From Paraglaciecola sp. 20A4 (GTDB lineage: Bacteria > Pseudomonadota > Gammaproteobacteria > Enterobacterales > Alteromonadaceae), in the NCBI RefSeq assembly GCF_011378905.1, contig NZ_WTPY01000021.1:1-64000 (forward strand): 64,000 nt of DNA. The letters are read 5' to 3'. The position numbers and the translations under genes are program-made. How positions within the stretch are numbered: position 1 is the stretch's first letter; every line of letters starts with the position of its first letter. A model generated the notes under the pieces. The model had not been told where the DNA came from. It saw only the letters and a list, made by a program, of their open reading frames with translations, and searched no databases. Below are positions 1 through 10,158 of this stretch, piece after piece.

Positions 1-33
1 ACTTAAATACTCTATGATGTTTGGACATAAAAA

Positions 34-70
34 GACCCCCAGTAATTGGAATGTCCAACTATTGGGGGTC
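34..70 (-). terminator. Rho-independent terminator after der
   Basis: A 17-bp stem (one G-T wobble, one mismatch) around a 3-base loop, beginning GACCCCCA and ending TGGGGGTC. Read on the minus strand it is followed by TTTTT. It lies about 60 bases beyond the der stop codon and probably ends the bamB-der transcript. On the plus strand no comparable T-run follows. Confidence 0.7.
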
Positions 71-132
71 ACTTCATAATTAAAGGGCTTTTTTATCTTC
101 ATTGAATGGGTCTTGTATGACGAATTCTTAAA

Positions 133-1581
133 CTATTTGTTGTTCTTGTGCATACGCATGAGTAATTTACGTTTACGACGCTGTGAATCATTCATAATAT
201 TCTTATTACTCTCGAACGGATTGGCTCCTTCACGAAACTCAATTTTTATCGGCGTGCCCATCACCTTCAATGACTTACGGAAGTAATTCATCATGTAACG
301 TTTATAAGAATCAGGCAGGTCTTTCACTTGATTACCGTGGATCACAATGATGGGTGGGTTATATCCGCCCGCATGAGCGTATTTCATTTTAACCCGGCGA
401 CCACGTACAACTGGCGGCTGATGGTCAGCTTGGGCCATGTCCATAATACGCGTTAGCATCGAGGTATTAATACGCTTAGTCGCACTGTTGTATGCTTCTT
501 GAACCGACTCAAACAAGTGCCCGACGTTGGTACCGTGCAAGGCTGATATAAAATGCAAACGAGCAAAGTCGATAAAACCTAAACGTCTATCTAGTTCACG
601 CTTGATTTCCTCTTTCACGTCTTTGGCTAAACCGTCCCATTTATTTATCGCGACAACAAGTGAACGGCCTGAATTGAGTACAAATCCTAATAAACTAAGA
701 TCTTGATCAGTCACACCTTCTTGCGCATCAATAACCAACAATACAACGTTCGCCTCTTCGATAGCCTGCAACGTTTTAACAATAGAGAATTTTTCAACGG
801 CTTCAGATATATTTCGGCGCCTACGTACACCTGCAGTATCGATAAGAACATATTCTCTGCCATCGCGCTCCATGGGAATAAATATGCTATCTCGGGTTGT
901 TCCAGGTTCGTCATACACCACGACCCGCTCTTCACCGAGAATGCGGTTAGTCAGTGTAGATTTACCTACGTTTGGCTTACCGACTATGGCAAGTTTGATA
1001 GGTGATGCGAGCAATTTTTCAAGTTGTTTTTCCGCATCAATCTCTTCAACGACGCCATCATCTTCTGGCACTTGCATATCCGGAAACTGTTCCGAGAGAG
1101 GCATCAAGGTCAGTGTCAGTAATTGTGTTACACCTCGACCATGGGCAGCTGCAATTTGACTAACATCTCCTAAACCTAGAGCAAAGAAATCAGCGCTTTC
1201 ACTGTCACCATCGATTCCATCTACTTTATTGGCCACAACATAAACTGATTTGTTCTGTTTACGTAAATGCTCAGCAATACCTTGGTCGGCTGCCGTCAAG
1301 CCAGCGCGAGCATCAACTAAAAACATGACAACATCGGCTTCATCAATCGCCATAAGTGATTGCTGAGCCATTGCTACATCGATACCTTGTTCGTCACCAC
1401 TGATGCCGCCAGTATCAACCACAATAAACTGTAGTCCTTCATAATTAGCCTGACCGTATTTACGGTCACGGGTTAATCCAGGGAAATCCGCAACTAACGC
1501 ATCTCGAGTACGCGTTAGGCGATTAAACAACGTGGATTTACCCACATTAGGGCGGCCAACTAAGGCAACAACGGGTAACAT
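133..1581 (-). CDS. der: Ribosome-assembly GTPase Der (EngA)
   Basis: Essential GTPase with two tandem G domains that acts in late 50S subunit maturation. The first P-loop, GRPNVGKST, lies near residues 10-18. The second, GKPNVGKST, lies near residue 200, with DTAGVRRR and NKWD further on. A KH-like C-terminal domain ends in a basic tail ([17 protein letters not shown]). The ATG at 1581 was chosen over an upstream in-frame TTG because AAGGA sits 9 bases before this ATG and abuts the TTG. The resulting 482 aa is close to the usual 490. It is the last gene of the hisS-yfgM-bamB-der run, the arrangement known from E. coli. Confidence 0.97.
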   Translation of the reverse strand: MLPVVALVGRPNVGKSTLFNRLTRTRDALVADFPGLTRDRKYGQANYEGLQFIVVDTGGISGDEQGIDVAMAQQSLMAIDEADVVMFLVDARAGLTAADQGIAEHLRKQNKSVYVVANKVDGIDGDSESADFFALGLGDVSQIAAAHGRGVTQLLTLTLMPLSEQFPDMQVPEDDGVVEEIDAEKQLEKLLASPIKLAIVGKPNVGKSTLTNRILGEERVVVYDEPGTTRDSIFIPMERDGREYVLIDTAGVRRRRNISEAVEKFSIVKTLQAIEEANVVLLVIDAQEGVTDQDLSLLGFVLNSGRSLVVAINKWDGLAKDVKEEIKRELDRRLGFIDFARLHFISALHGTNVGHLFESVQEAYNSATKRINTSMLTRIMDMAQADHQPPVVRGRRVKMKYAHAGGYNPPIIVIHGNQVKDLPDSYKRYMMNYFRKSLKVMGTPIKIEFREGANPFESNKNIMNDSQRRKRKLLMRMHKNNK

Positions 1582-1605
1582 ATTTCTCAATCCTTAAAAC
1601 GCAAA

Positions 1606-1628
1606 CGGCTCAGGAGTAGCCTGAGCCG
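1606..1628 (-). terminator. Hairpin between bamB and der
   Basis: A perfect 9-bp stem (CGGCTCAGG / CCTGAGCCG) with a 5-base loop lies between bamB and der. On the minus strand it is followed by an interrupted T-run (TTTGCGTTTT). It may be a leaky terminator that lowers der expression relative to bamB, or an mRNA stabiliser. Function is inferred. Confidence 0.5.
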
Positions 1629-1667
1629 ATAATAATATAACAGTGGCGTAAGCCAACTAAAGGTCTG

Positions 1668-2897
1668 TTAGGGAACTTGGATCGCCACTAACTTACCATC
1701 ACGAGTTTGAGTATACAGCATCTTGCCATCAACCACTGGCGCACTGTAAATACTCTCATCTTCGTCATCGCCACCCACATCAACCCGAGCGACAATCTTA
1801 CCGTCAGTTTGGTTGAAGAAATGTAAGAAACCCCACTTATCACCTGCTACGAGGTAATCCCCAACAGGTTCGGCGGCCGTTAATGAACGCTGCTTCAAAG
1901 CGCCTTGACTCCACAACTCGATACCATTTCGTGCATCGAGCGCATACACGTTACTGCTTGCATCAACAACAAACAAGGTATTCCCAGCTTGGGTTAAACG
2001 ACGATATGACTTGTATTCACGCTTCCAAATGACACGACCACTTCGAAGTTCGACCGATGCCAAACTGCCATCGAAAGAAATCACATAAATGACGCCACCT
2101 GAAACCAACGGTTTACTATCGATATCGACGATGCGGTCAAGCTCAGTTGCGCCCGTTGCAGAACCAATAGGTTGTTCCCAAGCGGTTTGGCCTGTCGCTA
2201 AAATATTAACGGCTAATTTACCAGACGCAGTACCAACAATCGCCCCACCATTTGCAGCAACAGGTGCTGCTATACCACGGAGCGATAATGGTGGAACATC
2301 TGACTCATAAGACCAAATTTGCTCACCTGATTCTGCATCTAAGCCGAACATTAAACCTGAGCCAGTATTTATAACGACTACGCTCTCATCAATTGCGGGC
2401 GATGCAAGCACTTCACCTTTAACTTTTACTGACCACTTTTGTTCACCAGTATGAACATCAAGTGCAGTCACATCGCCGTTCTCTGTGCCAAAAAACAGTG
2501 TTTCGTAAGCAACCGCTAAACCACCTGCTATTTTAGCAGAAACGCCATTTGACCATAAGTTAGTAATACTTGAAGTAAACCCTTCGTGGTTAAAGACTGC
2601 ATAATTTTTATGCCAGATTTCTTTGCCTGTTTCTTTACTATAGGCGGCTACTTTCCCTTGACGGTTAGCAGCAAACACCATGTCGTAAGCGACCGCAGGT
2701 TTTAAGCGAGAGAAGTAATGGTCTATACCATCACCTAATTCGGTATCCCATACCGTGGTGGGGGTAAACTCAACGTCAATTGGCTTGAGAATACGAATTT
2801 CTAATTCTTCGTCATCGGTAAACCAACCTGAAATAGTGCTACAGGCTGATAAACCAAAGGTGCTGACAAGTAGCAACGGCAGTAATGCTTTCTTCAC
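1668..2897 (-). CDS. bamB: Outer-membrane assembly lipoprotein BamB
   Basis: Lipoprotein of the BAM complex, which folds beta-barrel proteins into the outer membrane. The N-terminus MKKALLPLLLVSTFGLSAC is a lipoprotein signal peptide with lipobox LSAC. The rest is an eight-bladed PQQ-type propeller, with recurring blade motifs such as YALDARNGIELWS and FGLDAESGEQIWS. A GTG start at 2897 is chosen because AAGGAT lies 6 bases upstream and translation then opens directly at the signal peptide. The longer ORF would overlap yfgM and add a poor leader. Length is 409 aa. It follows yfgM by 10 bases, so the two are probably cotranscribed. Confidence 0.95.
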   Translation of the reverse strand: MKKALLPLLLVSTFGLSACSTISGWFTDDEELEIRILKPIDVEFTPTTVWDTELGDGIDHYFSRLKPAVAYDMVFAANRQGKVAAYSKETGKEIWHKNYAVFNHEGFTSSITNLWSNGVSAKIAGGLAVAYETLFFGTENGDVTALDVHTGEQKWSVKVKGEVLASPAIDESVVVINTGSGLMFGLDAESGEQIWSYESDVPPLSLRGIAAPVAANGGAIVGTASGKLAVNILATGQTAWEQPIGSATGATELDRIVDIDSKPLVSGGVIYVISFDGSLASVELRSGRVIWKREYKSYRRLTQAGNTLFVVDASSNVYALDARNGIELWSQGALKQRSLTAAEPVGDYLVAGDKWGFLHFFNQTDGKIVARVDVGGDDEDESIYSAPVVDGKMLYTQTRDGKLVAIQVP

Positions 2898-2907
2898 GTT
2901 TCGATCC

Positions 2908-3531
2908 TTACCCATTGGCCGCAAGAGCCAAGTTATCGAGCTTCATTTTTACGATATTGTTGGCACTGTTAGCTGCAAGTGCTGCGCTATAAGCGCTACG
3001 TGCTTTATCAAACATTTCCTGCTTAACGTAAATATCACCTTTAATTTCTTGCTGCTGCGCACTAAACGCAATGGCAGTCACCTTTTCAATACTGGCAAGT
3101 GCTTTCTCTGGCTGTTCTAGTGCTAATTGCACGCGCGCTAAACGTAAATTCGCAAGTCCATTGACTGCTTCACTATCACTATTATTAGCGGCAAAAGATA
3201 ATTGCTTTTCTGCTTCGTTTAAGTCTTTACGATCAATGGCTTGCTGAGCAAGTTGAAAAGCCATTAATAGCGCATAACCACTGTCACTGTTTTGATCGAT
3301 GTACTGCTTGGCGTCACCAAAGCTTGCATCTTTTGCTTGTAAAGATGCGGTCTGAGCTTCAAACGCTGCTGATGCTTGTTCTTTGGAAGCGATTTGTTCA
3401 TCGTTATAATAACGCCATCCCCACAAGCCACCTAAACCGAGTACCGCGCCAACAATAATCGCTGTGCCGTTCTCTTTCCAAAATCGTTTTATCGCTTCAA
3501 CTTGTTGTTCTTCTGTTTCGTAATGTTCCAT
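2908..3531 (-). CDS. yfgM: Ancillary SecYEG translocon subunit YfgM
   Basis: Inner-membrane protein with a short cytoplasmic N-terminus, one transmembrane helix (about residues 24-40, TAIIVGAVLGLGGLWGW) and a periplasmic TPR-like helical domain. In E. coli it associates with the Sec translocon and PpiD, and its partner ppiD is also in this window. The ATG at 3531 (MEHYETEEQQVEAIKRFW) is chosen over a start 8 codons upstream because AGAGGAAG precedes it at good spacing and the sequence then matches the family N-terminus. Length 207 aa is typical. It lies between hisS and bamB. Confidence 0.92.
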   Translation of the reverse strand: MEHYETEEQQVEAIKRFWKENGTAIIVGAVLGLGGLWGWRYYNDEQIASKEQASAAFEAQTASLQAKDASFGDAKQYIDQNSDSGYALLMAFQLAQQAIDRKDLNEAEKQLSFAANNSDSEAVNGLANLRLARVQLALEQPEKALASIEKVTAIAFSAQQQEIKGDIYVKQEMFDKARSAYSAALAANSANNIVKMKLDNLALAANG

Positions 3532-3599
3532 CGCAACTTCCTCTGACTGCAGCACTGTCTTTATATCAAGCAGTGACTAATTATCTGTTCAAACAAATA

Positions 3600-4880
3600 T
3601 TAAAGTGAAAAGAGCTCGGCTAAAGTCGATACTAACGCTGAGCGAGCAACCTGTATTTGTGGCTTATCTTCACGTAAAAACTTAATACTAACTAACGCTT
3701 CTTGTTGCTCGGTCTCTCCTAGCACCAACGCAACACGGGCAGCACTTTTATCTGCGCGCTTCATTTGTTTCTTAAAGTTACCGCCACCAAAATGGGTTTG
3801 TACTCTAAGGGTTGGCATGACATCACGCAAACTTTCTGCAATCTGAAGTGCATAAAGTTCAACTTCATCCCCCATCGCCGTGACGTAGACGTCAACCGGG
3901 TCGGCAACAAACTCTTGGGCACCGCATGCCTGAAGCATCAATACGAGGCGTTCCATACCGATAGCAAAACCAACTCCTTGAGTGGGCTTACCTCCCAACT
4001 GTTCTACGAGTCCGTCATAGCGACCGCCAGCACAAACCGTTCCTTGGGCTCCTAAACTGTCAGTTACCCATTCGAAAACAGTACGATTATAATAATCTAA
4101 CCCACGTACCAATCGAGGATTAACTCGGTATTGGATACCTAAGGCGTCTAAACGTTCACACAATGATTGAAAATGTTCTTTAGATTCAGCATCTAAGTAA
4201 TCAATTAAACTTGGAGCGTCACTAATAGCAGCTTGAACCTGGGGGTTCTTGCTATCCAATACCCGAAGCGGGTTACTTTCCAAGCGACGAAGGCAGTCTT
4301 CGTCCAATTGATCTTTTCTTAACTCAAGGTACTCGACCAATGCTTGGCGATATGTTTCACGCGCTTCATTAGAGCCCAATGAGTTGAGCTCTAATGTGAC
4401 CTGATCGGCAATTCCAAATTTTTTCCATAAACGTCCGCTCAGCGCAATAACTTCAGCATCGATATCAGGTCCGGCTAAACCGAACACTTCCACACCGAAC
4501 TGATGAAACTGACGATAACGCCCTTTTTGTGGACGCTCATAACGAAACATGGGTCCTAGGTACCATAGACGCTGCTGTTGATGGTAAAGTAAGCCATGTT
4601 CGTTGCCCGCACGCACCACACTAGCGGTGCCTTCTGGACGTAAGGTTAAACTTTCCTCATTACGATCAGCAAACGTGTACATTTCCTTTTCAACTATATC
4701 GGTTACTTCGCCAATAGAGCGTTTAAAAAGATCAGTACTTTCAACAATGGGTGTGCGGATCTCTTGATAACCGTAACTGGCAACGACTTCACGGATTGCT
4801 TTCTCTGCCCATTGCCATAAGCCTGACTGCTCAGGAAGGCAATCATTCATGCCTCGTATTGCCTGTATTTGTTTAGACAC
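3600..4880 (-). CDS. hisS: Histidyl-tRNA synthetase
   Basis: Class II synthetase that charges tRNA-His; it acts as a dimer in the cytosol. Visible landmarks are the N-terminal IRGMNDCLP, motif 2 ([21 protein letters not shown]), the histidine-specific motif [29 protein letters not shown], motif 3 ([11 protein letters not shown]), and a C-terminal anticodon-binding domain containing [18 protein letters not shown]. The 426 aa matches the family. The start is GTG. A tRNA-His gene is also in this window at 19331-19407. Confidence 0.97.
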   Translation of the reverse strand: MSKQIQAIRGMNDCLPEQSGLWQWAEKAIREVVASYGYQEIRTPIVESTDLFKRSIGEVTDIVEKEMYTFADRNEESLTLRPEGTASVVRAGNEHGLLYHQQQRLWYLGPMFRYERPQKGRYRQFHQFGVEVFGLAGPDIDAEVIALSGRLWKKFGIADQVTLELNSLGSNEARETYRQALVEYLELRKDQLDEDCLRRLESNPLRVLDSKNPQVQAAISDAPSLIDYLDAESKEHFQSLCERLDALGIQYRVNPRLVRGLDYYNRTVFEWVTDSLGAQGTVCAGGRYDGLVEQLGGKPTQGVGFAIGMERLVLMLQACGAQEFVADPVDVYVTAMGDEVELYALQIAESLRDVMPTLRVQTHFGGGNFKKQMKRADKSAARVALVLGETEQQEALVSIKFLREDKPQIQVARSALVSTLAELFSL

Positions 4881-4910
4881 TAAAGAAATTCTCTTTGACT
4901 AGATAGTATT

Positions 4911-4933
4911 AAAAAGCCCCGTATTATAGGGGC
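4911..4933 (-). terminator. Hairpin and T-run between ispG and hisS
   Basis: GCCCC / GGGGC stem with an 8-base loop. Read on the minus strand it is followed by TTTTT. It lies between the ispG stop and the hisS start, so it may partly uncouple hisS from the upstream rodZ-ispG transcript. Confidence 0.6.
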
Positions 4934-4993
4934 GATGTCGGTAAACGTAAACGAAGACGCGGCTTTATCGCACTTTTTTACTTAGGTCAGCCT

Positions 4994-6112
4994 TTAACCG
5001 AGGTTTTTTACGTCTATTTTCTTGCTGCTATCAAGCAGTGCAGCCTTGGCACGTATGCGTTTTTCTAGTTGGTCAACTAAGTCGTCATTCGATAAACGTT
5101 CTTTTTGACGCTTGCCATCAACGTAGTAACCACTCATGTTTCGTGCCCCTGTTAAGCCCAAATCTGAAACTTCAGCTTCACCAGGACCATTTACAACACA
5201 GCCAATAATGGAGACGTCCATTGGGGTTAATAAGTCCTCTAAACGCGTCTCTAATGCATTGACGGTACTGATTACATCAAATTCCTGACGAGAACAACTT
5301 GGACAGGCAATAAAATTGATGCCTCGTGAGCGGATACGTAAAGACTTCAGAATATCGAAGCCGACTTTGATCTCTTCCACGGGATCAGCGGCTAATGAAA
5401 TACGAATAGTGTCGCCAATCCCCTCAGCAAGCAGCATACCTAAACCCACAGCACTTTTGACCGCACCGGCTCTAAAGCCACCAGCTTCGGTAATACCCAA
5501 ATGCAGGGGTTGATCAATCTTTTGCGCTAACGCTCGGTAAGCGCCCACGGCTAAAAATACATCAGAGGCCTTTACGCTGACTTTAAATTGATCAAAATTC
5601 AACTTATCTAAAATATCGACATGACGCATAGCGGACTCAACAAGCGCTTCTGGTGTCGGCTCGCCATACTTTTCTTGAATGTCTTTTTCTAATGAACCAC
5701 CATTTACACCTATACGTATAGGAATACCATAATCACGCGCACAATCAACGACCGAACGAACACGGTCCATGCTGCCGATGTTACCTGGATTAATACGCAG
5801 GCAATCTACCCCATATTCAGCCACTTTTAAGGCAATACGGTAGTCGAAATGGATATCGGCAATTAACGGTACATCAACTTGTTGCTTGATGAGCTTAAAC
5901 GCTTCTGCTGCATCCATAGTCGGTACTGATACACGAACAATTTCGCCGCCTACAGCGACAATACGTTTAATCTGCGCAACGGTCGCATCTACGTCAGTCG
6001 TGGGGGTGTTGGTCATCGACTGCACTGCTATGGGCGCTCCATCACCAATAGGAACCTTACCCACATTGATTCTGGTTGATACTCGGCGTTTAATCGGTGA
6101 CTCTGCAAACAT
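4994..6112 (-). CDS. ispG: 4-hydroxy-3-methylbut-2-enyl diphosphate synthase IspG (GcpE)
   Basis: Iron-sulfur enzyme that makes HMBPP from MEcPP in the MEP isoprenoid pathway. IspH, the next enzyme, is encoded at 55214-56158. The N-terminal TIM-barrel half contains [14 protein letters not shown] and [11 protein letters not shown]. The C-terminal half has the cluster cysteines in [13 protein letters not shown] and [16 protein letters not shown]. At 372 aa it is the usual bacterial length. It sits between rodZ and hisS as in other gammaproteobacteria. Confidence 0.97.
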   Translation of the reverse strand: MFAESPIKRRVSTRINVGKVPIGDGAPIAVQSMTNTPTTDVDATVAQIKRIVAVGGEIVRVSVPTMDAAEAFKLIKQQVDVPLIADIHFDYRIALKVAEYGVDCLRINPGNIGSMDRVRSVVDCARDYGIPIRIGVNGGSLEKDIQEKYGEPTPEALVESAMRHVDILDKLNFDQFKVSVKASDVFLAVGAYRALAQKIDQPLHLGITEAGGFRAGAVKSAVGLGMLLAEGIGDTIRISLAADPVEEIKVGFDILKSLRIRSRGINFIACPSCSRQEFDVISTVNALETRLEDLLTPMDVSIIGCVVNGPGEAEVSDLGLTGARNMSGYYVDGKRQKERLSNDDLVDQLEKRIRAKAALLDSSKKIDVKNLG

Positions 6113-6142
6113 GCTGTTTCCTAACTCAATTTGATAACGTAT

Positions 6143-6181
6143 TTAATCGATGATAAATCGTAACGGTTTATCATCGATTAA
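6143..6181. repeat. Perfect 15-bp inverted repeat between rodZ and ispG
   Basis: The arms at 6143-6157 and 6167-6181 are exact reverse complements (TTAATCGATGATAAA and its complement). The 9-base centre can extend the stem by a wobble and two C-G pairs, leaving a 3-base loop. No strong T-run follows on either strand, so it is not an obvious terminator. Its position between cotranscribed genes suggests an mRNA-processing or stabilising hairpin, or a protein-binding dyad. Confidence 0.6.
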
Positions 6182-6190
6182 TTAAACAGA

Positions 6191-7201
6191 TTATAGTGAC
6201 AAAGGTAAGGTAAATTTTGCTGTGCTATTAGGTGTCAAGAAAGACATATCGATGTCCTCGCCAGCATAACGGATACTGACCTCACTGGGAGCGCCTAATA
6301 TAACTTCGAAGGGCGGCTTACCGGATACATTCATCACTCGTCCTGACACTTTGACACCGACAGCGATTGTTTCTCCCGTCGCATCCACAACACTGACCCA
6401 ACAATCATCAGCAAACTGAAAGACGATATCAACAAGGCCGTCATGGGCGATATTTTCAATATCTGCACTTTGTGTTGTTTGAACTTGAGTCTGGGCAGCA
6501 ATGATATTTTCAACCTTTTGAGCATTATCTGCCGGTACTTTACTCTGTAAACTTGGCTCAACTAGAGCAGTGCTACCATTGACAGTTTCTGGGCCATTGG
6601 CTTCAATAGTGTTTTTGATAGAGGTTTGCAGCGTGCTATTTGCAGAACCTTCTGTTGGTTCATTCACTTGATTAGAGCCTGTCGTATCAACAACTGCGTC
6701 TTTATTTAGCGCTTGTGAGTTAGTCGCGTTATCTGAATCTACGGCCTTAGTTTGAACGGTTGGAGCCTCAAGCGTATCAACTTTATCGTTATCACTTTGT
6801 TGAAACCACCACACGACAACCAATGCCACCACGACCGCTAATATGAGATAAGTCACCATCATGAGTTTGTCGTCGTTAGCTTGATGCGCAACGCGACGAG
6901 AGAAACTTTGTAGTTTCGCGGGCTCTTTCTTGTGCATATTCAAATTATCGAGACCATCAAGCACTTGTGCCTCAGATACACCAACCTGACGCGCATATAA
7001 TTTTAGATAACCTTTTATAAAGGTCATTGAAATACTTGGGTCGTACTTGTCTTCTTCCAAGGCTGTGATTAAGCCGGACTTCAAATGGATTTGACTGGCA
7101 ATATACTCAACCGAAAAGCCCTTTTCTAAGCGCGCAGCTTTTAATACTGGGCCTGGGCCATTAACCTGAGTTTCTTCTACGTGTTGCACTTCTTCACTCA
7201 T
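6191..7201 (-). CDS. rodZ: Cytoskeletal cell-shape protein RodZ
   Basis: Bitopic membrane protein that links MreB filaments to the elongation machinery. Residues about 16-85 form the helix-turn-helix domain (VLKAARLEKGFSVEYIASQ...FIKGYLKLYARQVGV). The transmembrane helix is near residues 113-133, followed by a low-complexity Ser/Thr/Asn/Gln-rich periplasmic linker. The C-terminal domain from about residue 255 (DIVFQFADDCWVSVVDATGE) is the DUF4115 beta domain. The 336 aa matches E. coli RodZ. It lies between pilF and ispG, a conserved arrangement. Confidence 0.93.
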   Translation of the reverse strand: MSEEVQHVEETQVNGPGPVLKAARLEKGFSVEYIASQIHLKSGLITALEEDKYDPSISMTFIKGYLKLYARQVGVSEAQVLDGLDNLNMHKKEPAKLQSFSRRVAHQANDDKLMMVTYLILAVVVALVVVWWFQQSDNDKVDTLEAPTVQTKAVDSDNATNSQALNKDAVVDTTGSNQVNEPTEGSANSTLQTSIKNTIEANGPETVNGSTALVEPSLQSKVPADNAQKVENIIAAQTQVQTTQSADIENIAHDGLVDIVFQFADDCWVSVVDATGETIAVGVKVSGRVMNVSGKPPFEVILGAPSEVSIRYAGEDIDMSFLTPNSTAKFTLPLSL

Positions 7202-7234
7202 TTAACTAACGCTACTCTTAATTTACTGGGACGA

Positions 7235-8227
7235 TTATTTGGGTTCAACAATAATTAATTTTTGTCCGATATATATCGATGCTGGATCAGAAATATTATT
7301 CCATTCCATGAGTTGACTCATCTTAACGTTATATTGCAGTGAAAGGCGATAAAGATTCTCTTTCGATGCAACAACATGGTATTGATTCTGTGCTAATTTT
7401 TTTGGTGATACTTCAGGTTTGGGCTGAACAAGAGGTGCTTGTCTCGTTGCTTCAAACGCGTCGCTGATAATGCTGGTACCATTCAAATAATTATATGCAG
7501 GCTGAAAATCAGGGTACAAGCTGACCAGCATATTAGCATAATCGCTCGCACGCTTCGGGGCCCCGGCTCCCTGCTCTATTTGTACAGCTAACCATAGACT
7601 GTCAGCTGATACTGATGCAACGCGCTCATAACGTCTTAAACTGTCACGAGCAGCTGCAAACCGATGGGCTTGCAATTGTAACTGCGTAAGTAAGAATAAA
7701 CTCTTTGCTCGTCCTGGCTGGTGATTCAAGGCGTCTTGCGTAAAACCAATTGCGTCGTCAAGCGCATTTTGACTTTGACTACATAGCGCCAAATTCTCAT
7801 AGGTTTCAGCAGATGAATTATAGACATCACTATTTAACGCTTTGAAAAAATAAACCTTAGCTTGTTCATAGTCGCCTCTTTCACACAGAAAGGCACCATA
7901 GCTATTAGCGATGTCAGCATTTTCTGGGGCAATTTTTATAGCTTTCAGATAGGCCTGAGATGCAGAATCGTACTCTTCTACTTTCTGGTAATAGTACGCC
8001 AACCCGTAATGAACGTCAGCAAGTTGGGGATCAAACTCAATCGCTTTATCAAGATTGAACTTCGCTTGGCTATAGTTACCATTTTTTAAATAGGTTAACC
8101 CCAACGATAACCGAGTTTTAGCAGCACGTTGTTTATCAAAATCATCGGTACTTGAATAATTACCTTGGCTGACGCACGCACAAAGACCCAATACCATAAG
8201 TAGGCTAAGTAAGCGGAAAAATTTCAT
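7235..8227 (-). CDS. pilF: Type IV pilus pilotin PilF/PilW with TPR repeats and a C-terminal LysM domain
   Basis: Outer-membrane lipoprotein that in other bacteria pilots the PilQ secretin and helps it multimerise. MKFFRLLSLLMVLGLCAC is a lipoprotein signal with lipobox GLCAC. Residues about 35-240 are TPR repeats (LGLTYLKNGNYSQAKFNLDKAI and AYYYQKVEEYDSASQAYLKAI). About residues 280-328 form a LysM peptidoglycan-binding domain (YHVVASKENLYRLSLQYNV...IYIGQKLIIV). The ATG at 8227 is chosen for the signal peptide; an upstream TTG at 8251 overlaps the rlmN stop but adds a poor leader. The LysM makes this 330 aa against roughly 250 aa for P. aeruginosa PilF. It lies between rlmN and rodZ as in many gammaproteobacteria. 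Confidence 0.9.
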   Translation of the reverse strand: MKFFRLLSLLMVLGLCACVSQGNYSSTDDFDKQRAAKTRLSLGLTYLKNGNYSQAKFNLDKAIEFDPQLADVHYGLAYYYQKVEEYDSASQAYLKAIKIAPENADIANSYGAFLCERGDYEQAKVYFFKALNSDVYNSSAETYENLALCSQSQNALDDAIGFTQDALNHQPGRAKSLFLLTQLQLQAHRFAAARDSLRRYERVASVSADSLWLAVQIEQGAGAPKRASDYANMLVSLYPDFQPAYNYLNGTSIISDAFEATRQAPLVQPKPEVSPKKLAQNQYHVVASKENLYRLSLQYNVKMSQLMEWNNISDPASIYIGQKLIIVEPK

Positions 8228-8247
8228 AGGAATAAAGCAGATAATAC

Positions 8248-9390
8248 TCAATGCTCCACTTTCACCGAAATTTCTTCACCCTTCAGCTGTTTTTTCAACA
8301 AACGTTTCGTTCTATCCACTACATCGCCAACTAATTGGCCACAGGCGGCGTCTATATCATCACCACGCGTCTTACGCACTACGACCATTAAACCATAACT
8401 AGAAAGCACTTTGGCAAAACGATCAATTCGTGAATTACTCGAACGCGTGTAAGGCGAACCTGGATAAGGGTTAAATGGAATAAGGTTTAACTTACACGGT
8501 GTATCAGCAAGTACTTTAGCAAGCGCATGTGCTTGGTCAGTACTATCGTTAATACCGTTTAACATCACATATTCAACGGTTACTTTACCTTGATTAGCGT
8601 GAGATTTAGCAAGATAGCGACGCACGCTGGCTAAAAATACTTCAATGGGATACTTTTTATTAACTGGCACAAGTACATCACGCAGCTCATCGTCTGGGGC
8701 GTGTAATGAAATAGCCAATGCTACATCAATCTGGTCACCTAACATATCAAGAGCAGGCACGACACCTGATGTGCTCAAGGTCACTCGGCGCTTTGATAAA
8801 CCAAAGGCTAGATCATCAAGCATAAGATCCATAGCCGGTACCACATTTTTAAGATTCAATAGCGGTTCGCCCATGCCCATCATAACCACGTTACTAATCG
8901 GGCGTTTAGCGCTGTCGTTTGACAAGCCAATAGTGGTGGCTACACGCCATACCTGACCTATTATTTCAGATACACTTAGATTACGATTAAATCCCTGTTG
9001 GGCGGTAGAACAAAAAGTGCACTCTAATGCACAGCCAACTTGAGAAGAAACGCAAAGAGTTGCGCGATCGCCATCGGGGATCCATACGGTTTCGACTTCT
9101 TGACCGCCTTCTAAACGAAGGGCAAATTTAATTGTTCCGTCAGATGCATCTTGTTGATAGGCGATTTCAGGTGCTTTTATCTCACACTGCGCAGTAAGTT
9201 TTTCTCGCAATGCCTTGTTCAAATTAGTCATTTGATCAAAATCAGAGATCCCTAGTTGATAAATCCATTTCATCATTTGGTCGGCACGAAATGGCTTTTC
9301 GCCAATCGAACTAAAATACTCTCTCAAACCTGCACGGTTGAAGTTAAGTAAATTGATTTTAGTCGGTTTTGCTGACATCACTTCTGACAT
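8248..9390 (-). CDS. rlmN: 23S rRNA/tRNA adenine-C2 methyltransferase RlmN
   Basis: Radical-SAM enzyme that methylates A2503 of 23S rRNA and A37 of some tRNAs. The radical SAM cysteines are visible in [27 protein letters not shown] follows, and the resolving cysteine lies in [12 protein letters not shown] near the C-terminus. It is 380 aa, close to E. coli's 384. GAGG lies upstream of the ATG at slightly long spacing. It is followed directly by pilF. Confidence 0.97.
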   Translation of the reverse strand: MSEVMSAKPTKINLLNFNRAGLREYFSSIGEKPFRADQMMKWIYQLGISDFDQMTNLNKALREKLTAQCEIKAPEIAYQQDASDGTIKFALRLEGGQEVETVWIPDGDRATLCVSSQVGCALECTFCSTAQQGFNRNLSVSEIIGQVWRVATTIGLSNDSAKRPISNVVMMGMGEPLLNLKNVVPAMDLMLDDLAFGLSKRRVTLSTSGVVPALDMLGDQIDVALAISLHAPDDELRDVLVPVNKKYPIEVFLASVRRYLAKSHANQGKVTVEYVMLNGINDSTDQAHALAKVLADTPCKLNLIPFNPYPGSPYTRSSNSRIDRFAKVLSSYGLMVVVRKTRGDDIDAACGQLVGDVVDRTKRLLKKQLKGEEISVKVEH

Positions 9391-9480
9391 GGAACGGGAT
9401 ACCTCATTTAAAAGAAACTAGTGTACATTTTTTATACTAAAACTGCCATTTTGTTGGCGTTACATAGCATTTAGATCGCA

Positions 9481-9502
9481 AAAGGGAGCCTAAGCTCCCT
9501 TA
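9481..9502 (-). terminator. Terminator after ndk
   Basis: Stem AAGGGAGC / GCTCCCTT with loop CTAA, just downstream of the ndk stop. On the minus strand it ends in CCCTTTT. The short T-run suggests moderate efficiency. Confidence 0.65.
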
Positions 9503-9519
9503 AATACAAACGTTAAAAA

Positions 9520-9951
9520 TTAACGTGTACGTGGGCAAATTTCTTCGTCTGAGAAGAAGTATGCAATTTCACGTGCTGCTGATTCAGGAGCATCTGAACC
9601 GTGACAAGCATTTTCATCAATTGAAGCAGCATAGTCAGCACGTAAAGTACCAGCAAGCGCGTCAGCTGGGTTAGTTGCGCCCATGATTTCACGATTTTTA
9701 AGAACAGCGTTTTCGCCTTCTAAAACCTGAACCATAACTGGACCAGATGTCATAAATTCAACTAAAGCACCGAAAAAAGGACGTTCGCTATGCTCAGCAT
9801 AGAAGCCTTCTGCTTGCTCTTTGCTAAGGTGAAGCATTTTAGAAGCAACGATACGTAGACCTGCGCTTTCGAAACGGTTGTAAATTGCGCCGATTACATT
9901 TTTTGCAACTGCGTCAGGTTTAATAATTGAAAAAGTACGTTCTAAGGCCAT
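9520..9951 (-). CDS. ndk: Nucleoside diphosphate kinase
   Basis: Transfers the gamma phosphate of NTPs to NDPs through a phosphohistidine. The active-site motif NACHGSDA places the catalytic His at residue 117. [12 protein letters not shown] and the Kpn-loop region are intact. It is 143 aa, as in E. coli. GGAG precedes the ATG. It has its own promoter (9996-10025) and terminator, so it is likely monocistronic. Confidence 0.97.
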   Translation of the reverse strand: MALERTFSIIKPDAVAKNVIGAIYNRFESAGLRIVASKMLHLSKEQAEGFYAEHSERPFFGALVEFMTSGPVMVQVLEGENAVLKNREIMGATNPADALAGTLRADYAASIDENACHGSDAPESAAREIAYFFSDEEICPRTR

Positions 9952-9995
9952 GATTGGTCTCCGATAACAAAATAGATGATTAAAAATTCGCGCGG

Positions 9996-10025
9996 ATTAT
10001 ATGCGTTTCCTAAGCAAAAGCCCAA
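9996..10025 (-). promoter_or_regulatory. Sigma-70 promoter of ndk
   Basis: On the minus strand, a perfect -10 (TATAAT) is preceded at 18 bases by TTGGGC. A CG-rich stretch (CCGCGCG) follows the -10. It lies about 45-75 bases upstream of the ndk start codon. Assigned by consensus match only. Confidence 0.55.
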
Positions 10026-10158
10026 CAAATCGGAAAATTAATGTAGCGCACTTAGCAAACACAGGTATACATCATTGATGAACACAGAAAATTGGCGTTT
10101 ATTAGATGCTACAAACTGGTTATGATGCATCAACAAAAATAAACAATAAGGAGAGACG

